A DNA stretch of 10,084 nt. Origin: Gemmataceae bacterium (GTDB taxonomy: Bacteria > Planctomycetota > Planctomycetia > Gemmatales > Gemmataceae). The notes below the pieces were generated by a model. The model was not told where the DNA came from. It made no database searches and saw only the letters and a list, made by a program, of their open reading frames with translations. Below, in pieces: positions 6,971 to 10,084 of the stretch; positions within the stretch are counted from its first letter, which is position 1, and the number at the start of each line of letters is the position of its first letter. The stretch is taken from contig JAFMJU010000104.1 of NCBI GenBank assembly GCA_017853285.1, positions 1 to 10,084 on the forward strand, in the 5' to 3' direction. The position numbers and the translations under genes are program-made.

Positions 6971-7867
6971 TCAGCGCCCCCGCAGACGGTTGCGCAGCTT
7001 GCCGAGCAGGTTTTGCGACCTGTCCTCGATCCGGTCCTTCACCCGCCGGATCATGCCCTCATCGTTACCCCTGTCCAGGAATCCCGCGGGTGTCACGGTC
7101 GAACCCGGGTTGCCGGCCAGCTTTTCTTCCCGGGCGTTGCCGCCATCGGCCGCTGCCTTGGTTTTTTTCACCACCCAGATGTTCCGGTACTGAACCGGGT
7201 TGCCATGATCCTGCAGCAAAATCGGGCCGCCCTCGGCGGGGTTGCCACCCAGACCGGCGGTGGTGTTGTCCTTGGTGATCTTCTGCTGGTCGTGGATGGT
7301 CACACCGTTCTGCTTCACGGTGATCACGCCTTCCTTCACTTTTTTGCCGCCTTCAAAAACCGGCGGTGTGAAGTCGATGTCGTAGGCCTGCCAGACCGTG
7401 GGGGCCTTGCACGCGTTCACCAGGGGCTTGGCCACCCCGTAGATGCCGCCGCAATCGTTGTCCTTGCTGTCCAGCCCGTAACTGTCCAGCACCTGCACCT
7501 CGTACCGCCCCTGAACATACACGCCGCTGTTGCCCCGCCCCTGGCCGCTGGCCTTGGGCATGTAGGGCACCCGGAACTCAACATGCAGGTGCATGGGCGT
7601 GGAGAACTTCTCCTTGGTGACGATGTCGCCCCCTTTCACCTCCAGAAAGCCCTCGGGGGTAACCTTCCAGCCGATCGGCGATTTGCCGTCGCGGTGCTGG
7701 AACGCCTCGGTTGATTTGCCGTCAAACAGCACCACCGCCCCGGCAGGTGCCGGCGTGCCAGGGTGATCCTGCGTGTCGGCCGCCTTCAGGATCTTCAGGC
7801 CGTCCAAAGGCCCATAGGAAGCCTGTCCGCCCGCCAAAAGCGCCAGGCACAAGGTGAAACTATGCAT
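6971..7867 (-). CDS. Exported DUF1080 (3-keto-disaccharide hydrolase-type) protein
   Basis: A 298-residue protein with a short signal peptide (MHSFTLCLALLAGGQASYG, cleavage near 17-20) and one DUF1080/PF06439 domain at about 42-235. Visible family signatures are VVLFDGKSTEAFQ (45-57), HVEFRVPYMP (95-104), GRGNSGVYVQGRYEVQVLDSYG (110-131), CGGIYG (139-144), WQAYDIDF (159-166) and GPILLQDHGNPVQYRNIWV (214-232). PF06439 is a concanavalin-like beta-sandwich; some members act on 3-keto-glycosides, but the activity of this one is unproven. An unusual basic helical tail follows (about 236-298, ending KLRNRLRGR). The ATG at 7867 is supported by GGAGG 7 nt upstream; a TTG two codons earlier is less likely. 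It lies 27 bp after the S46 peptidase gene on the same strand, so co-transcription is likely. Confidence 0.93.
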   Translation of the reverse strand: MHSFTLCLALLAGGQASYGPLDGLKILKAADTQDHPGTPAPAGAVVLFDGKSTEAFQHRDGKSPIGWKVTPEGFLEVKGGDIVTKEKFSTPMHLHVEFRVPYMPKASGQGRGNSGVYVQGRYEVQVLDSYGLDSKDNDCGGIYGVAKPLVNACKAPTVWQAYDIDFTPPVFEGGKKVKEGVITVKQNGVTIHDQQKITKDNTTAGLGGNPAEGGPILLQDHGNPVQYRNIWVVKKTKAAADGGNAREEKLAGNPGSTVTPAGFLDRGNDEGMIRRVKDRIEDRSQNLLGKLRNRLRGR

Positions 7868-7874
7868 GTCCAAT

Positions 7875-7879
7875 CCTCC
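7875..7879 (-). promoter_or_regulatory. Ribosome binding site of the DUF1080 gene
   Basis: On the minus strand GGAGG stands 7 nt before the ATG at 7867. It lies only 1 nt from the upstream in-frame TTG at 7873, which rules that TTG out as the start. Confidence 0.8.
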
Positions 7880-7894
7880 GGTTCAAAAAGGGTG

Positions 7895-9976
7895 TTATTT
7901 GCCTTGCAGTTCGTCGGCCAGCGGTGAGGCGTCGTACACCTTCCGAAGCGCCTCGGTGATCACCTGCGAGCAGACCGAGACCGCCCGCGCCTGCTCGTCC
8001 GAGTACGCGAAGTCCAGCACCAGCGACTGGATGTTGCCGTCGAAGATCAGCCCCACCACCTCGCCGGCCTTGTTCACCACCGGGCTGCCCGAGTTGCCGC
8101 CGATGATATCCGCGGTGCTCACAAAGTTGAAGGGTGTGTCCAGGTTGATGGAGTCCTTCTTCTTGGCCCACAGGGGCGGCAGGTCGAACGGGGCCTTGTT
8201 GTTCTGCCCTTTCGACCGCTCGTACAGTCCGCCAACGGTGGTGATGGGAGCCACCTTCTTGCCGGCTTCCTGGTAGCCTTTCACCGGCCCGTAGCTCAAC
8301 CGCAGCGTGAAGGTGGCGTCCCGGTAGGTCGATGTCCCTTCCAGGGCGAACTTGACCTTGGCGATCTGGGCGTAAGCTTGCCGCTGGGGCTCTTCCACCT
8401 CGTTCTCCATCACCTTGCGCAGCTCGCGCGATTCGGGATCCACCAGCAGGGCCAGTTCAATCATCGGATCCTTGCTGGCGGTCACGGCCGGAAGCCCGTC
8501 CTCGTACAGCTTCTTGCGGGTGGCCACATCCTTCAGCTTGCTGCCGTTCACCAGCTCGGCGGCGCGGTCCACCGGCGATTTGCCGGCCAGCACCTTCACC
8601 ACCAGCGGGTCATCGTGCCCCAGTTGTTCGCTCAGCGAGGCCAGGCTATCGGCCAGCCGGAGGATCTCAAAACCCTCGTAGATCGGCTCTTCCGAGAAAA
8701 GCTGCAGCTCCAGCGGCTGCTTGTTGCTGTCGATGAACTCGCGCAGACGCTCAGCCTGCGGCTTGTCCCGCTCCTGGGCCGAGCGCACCAGCGTCCGCGC
8801 GATGCCGAACAGGTCCGAGGCGAACGCCGCCCCGCCTTCCAGCATGCCGTGCCGCTTCAAAATCTTCGCCCGGGTCTTGTACACCTCGGCGACCTTGTCC
8901 CAGGCGCCCTTGGCATCGGCCAGCTTCGGGTCTTTTTCGGCCGCCTCGCGCAGCTTGGCTTCTTCCGCCCGCTTGCGGGCCATCACGGCCGGGTCCATCA
9001 GCCCGCCCAGGCCTCCCAGACGGGCCTTGCGGCTGTTCTGCACGCTGAACAGCAGTTCCTTGGCCTGCCGGGCGTTTTCCTCGCTACGGGCGCTGAACGC
9101 GTTCAGCAACACTTCCATGCGGTAAAGACGCTGCATCAGGTAGGGGTAGCCGATGTCGCGTGTGTACTCCAGCTCCGCCACCGTGGCCAGACGGTTGGTG
9201 CGACCCGGGTGACCGGAGACGAAGGTCAGCTCCCCGTCGGCGCACCCGTTGGCGCTCCATTTCAGGAAGTGTTTGATCTCCGCAGGCTTGTCATTCTCGT
9301 ACACGCGGAAGAAGGCCGCGTCCAGGCAATAGCGCGGGAACTCGAAGTTGTCCGGGTCGCCGCCGAAGAAGGCGATCTGCTGCTCAGGCGCCCAAACCAG
9401 CCGAACATCCGTGTACCGCTTGAAACGGTACAGGTGGTAGGCCCCACCCTGATACAGCGTCACGATGTTCGAGCGCAGGCCCGTTTTTTTGGTCTCCTCA
9501 TCCTCGATCGCGTTCATCACCGCGCGGCGAGCCTTCGCCGCCTGGTCCGGCTTCATGTCGCCCTTCACGGCGCCTTCCACCCGGGCCGTCACATCCTCGA
9601 TCGATTCCAGGACATTCAGCTCCATCGCCTCGCACTTGCGCTCCTCGCCCCGTGTCTTGGCGTAGAAGCCGTCGCGGTAGTAGTTGCGCTCGGGGGTGCC
9701 CATCTTCTGCAGGGCGTCGGCGGCCACATGGTGATTGGTCATCACCAGGCCGTCCTTCGACACGAACGAGCCCGAGCCGCCCGAGTTGAAGCGGACCGAG
9801 CTCTTCTGCAGGTGCTCCAGCCATTCCTTGCCCGGCTCGAACCCGTAACGCTCCTTCAACCGGGCGAGTGGCGGGTTGGTGTAAAGCCACATCCCCTCAT
9901 CACCCAACAACGCGGGTGTCCCCGCGGCCAGCACGCCCATGGATGCGACTATCCTCCGCATGGTTTTTCCCAACAT
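7895..9976 (-). CDS. S46 family serine exopeptidase (DPP7/DPP11-like)
   Basis: A 693-residue exported serine peptidase of family S46, whose characterised members remove dipeptides from peptide N-termini. The signal peptide is MLGKTMRRIVASMGVLAAG..., with cleavage probably just before DEGMW, the usual S46 mature start. The chymotrypsin-like triad is readable: His83 in TNHHV, Asp219 in YCLDAAF (nine residues after Asn210, as in the family pattern N-W-x-W-P-R-H-T-G-D), and Ser629 in GGNSGSP. Asp646-Gly647 in FDGN lies 17-18 residues after Ser629. In characterised S46 enzymes, Gly at this place goes with DPP7-type hydrophobic preference and Arg with DPP11-type acidic preference. The middle (about 280-550) is the helical lid domain. 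The ATG at 9976 has AGGGAG 7 nt upstream; the GTG at 9982 is too close to that site. The length is normal for the family. It is the first gene of the minus-strand run with DUF1080 and ndk. Confidence 0.95.
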   Translation of the reverse strand: MLGKTMRRIVASMGVLAAGTPALLGDEGMWLYTNPPLARLKERYGFEPGKEWLEHLQKSSVRFNSGGSGSFVSKDGLVMTNHHVAADALQKMGTPERNYYRDGFYAKTRGEERKCEAMELNVLESIEDVTARVEGAVKGDMKPDQAAKARRAVMNAIEDEETKKTGLRSNIVTLYQGGAYHLYRFKRYTDVRLVWAPEQQIAFFGGDPDNFEFPRYCLDAAFFRVYENDKPAEIKHFLKWSANGCADGELTFVSGHPGRTNRLATVAELEYTRDIGYPYLMQRLYRMEVLLNAFSARSEENARQAKELLFSVQNSRKARLGGLGGLMDPAVMARKRAEEAKLREAAEKDPKLADAKGAWDKVAEVYKTRAKILKRHGMLEGGAAFASDLFGIARTLVRSAQERDKPQAERLREFIDSNKQPLELQLFSEEPIYEGFEILRLADSLASLSEQLGHDDPLVVKVLAGKSPVDRAAELVNGSKLKDVATRKKLYEDGLPAVTASKDPMIELALLVDPESRELRKVMENEVEEPQRQAYAQIAKVKFALEGTSTYRDATFTLRLSYGPVKGYQEAGKKVAPITTVGGLYERSKGQNNKAPFDLPPLWAKKKDSINLDTPFNFVSTADIIGGNSGSPVVNKAGEVVGLIFDGNIQSLVLDFAYSDEQARAVSVCSQVITEALRKVYDASPLADELQGK

Positions 9977-9983
9977 GGTCACA

Positions 9984-9989
9984 CTCCCT
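9984..9989 (-). promoter_or_regulatory. Ribosome binding site deciding the S46 start
   Basis: On the minus strand AGGGAG is 7 nt before the ATG at 9976 but only 1 nt before the in-frame GTG at 9982, favouring the ATG. Confidence 0.7.
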
Positions 9990-10035
9990 AAATAAAAGAT
10001 TCCAAATGTAAAAAGCCTGAGACTGAGGTACGGTC

Positions 10036-10062
10036 AGCCCGGGGTGGAATCCCCCGAGGGCT
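10036..10062 (-). other. Possible hairpin upstream of the S46 gene
   Basis: AGCCC-GGGG on one side and CCCC-(GA)-GGGCT on the other form a 9-bp stem with a 2-nt bulge and a 7-nt loop. It lies 60-86 bp upstream of the S46 start. No T-run follows on either strand, so it does not look like an intrinsic terminator. It may be leader RNA structure or chance pairing in GC-rich sequence. The rest of 9990-10084 is noncoding as far as visible, with no promoter that matches consensus well. Confidence 0.3.
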
Positions 10063-10084
10063 TCTCGCTCCTGCGACCCAAAAT

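Noticed and set aside
8378..9991. Very long open frame (537 codons) on the plus strand opposite the S46 gene
   Set aside because: It is antisense to a clear S46 peptidase with an intact triad. The translation is rich in Leu, His, Arg and Gln with no recognisable motif, as expected of a GC-rich antisense shadow.
1..10084. Defence system, prophage, transposon or CRISPR array
   Set aside because: No transposase, integrase, nuclease, methylase, Cas-like protein, regularly spaced repeats or terminal inverted repeats were seen; all genes belong to families ordinary for planctomycete chromosomes.

Overview
The window looks like planctomycete chromosome, most likely from a GC-rich lineage such as the Gemmatales. 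This rests on gene content seen in translation: a cytochrome/DUF1549/DUF1553 protein (the 'PSD1' type) directly followed by a DUF1501 protein, a stand-alone DUF1080 (PF06439) protein, and an S46 exopeptidase. That combination is typical of Planctomycetota and some Verrucomicrobiota. No rRNA, tRNA, CRISPR array, insertion sequence, integrase, phage gene or attachment site was seen. Coding density is very high and no gene-free stretch reaches 300 bp.

Layout, left to right. (1) 3-326 (+) holds the end of a small acidic-tailed protein that resembles a J-domain without a functional HPD motif. (2) 327-1523 (-) is a major facilitator superfamily transporter whose stop codon abuts that of gene 1, so the two converge with no spacer. 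(3) 1524-1666 is a divergent intergenic region with candidate promoters and two short inverted repeats. (4) 1667-4882 (+) and 4886-6337 (+) form a tight two-gene operon: a very large exported protein with two CxxCH haem motifs, followed by a Tat-exported DUF1501 protein of the alkaline phosphatase/sulfatase-like fold. (5) 6370-6403 is a strong hairpin terminator between convergent genes. (6) 9976 down to 6428 (-) is a co-directional run of an S46 dipeptidyl-peptidase-like protein, an exported DUF1080 protein and nucleoside diphosphate kinase (ndk), followed by that terminator.

Functionally, four of the seven genes encode proteins predicted to work outside the cytoplasm: the haem/PSD1 protein, the DUF1501 protein, the DUF1080 protein and the S46 peptidase. 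They fit breakdown or processing of complex extracellular organic matter (glycans and peptides), but the substrates are unknown. The PSD1/DUF1501 pair is widespread and multi-copy in planctomycetes and still biochemically uncharacterised. No defence system, biosynthetic cluster or mobile element is evident. The most informative details are the active-site variations of the S46 peptidase, the beta-sandwich domain inserted in the PSD1 protein, and the HPD-less J-like protein.
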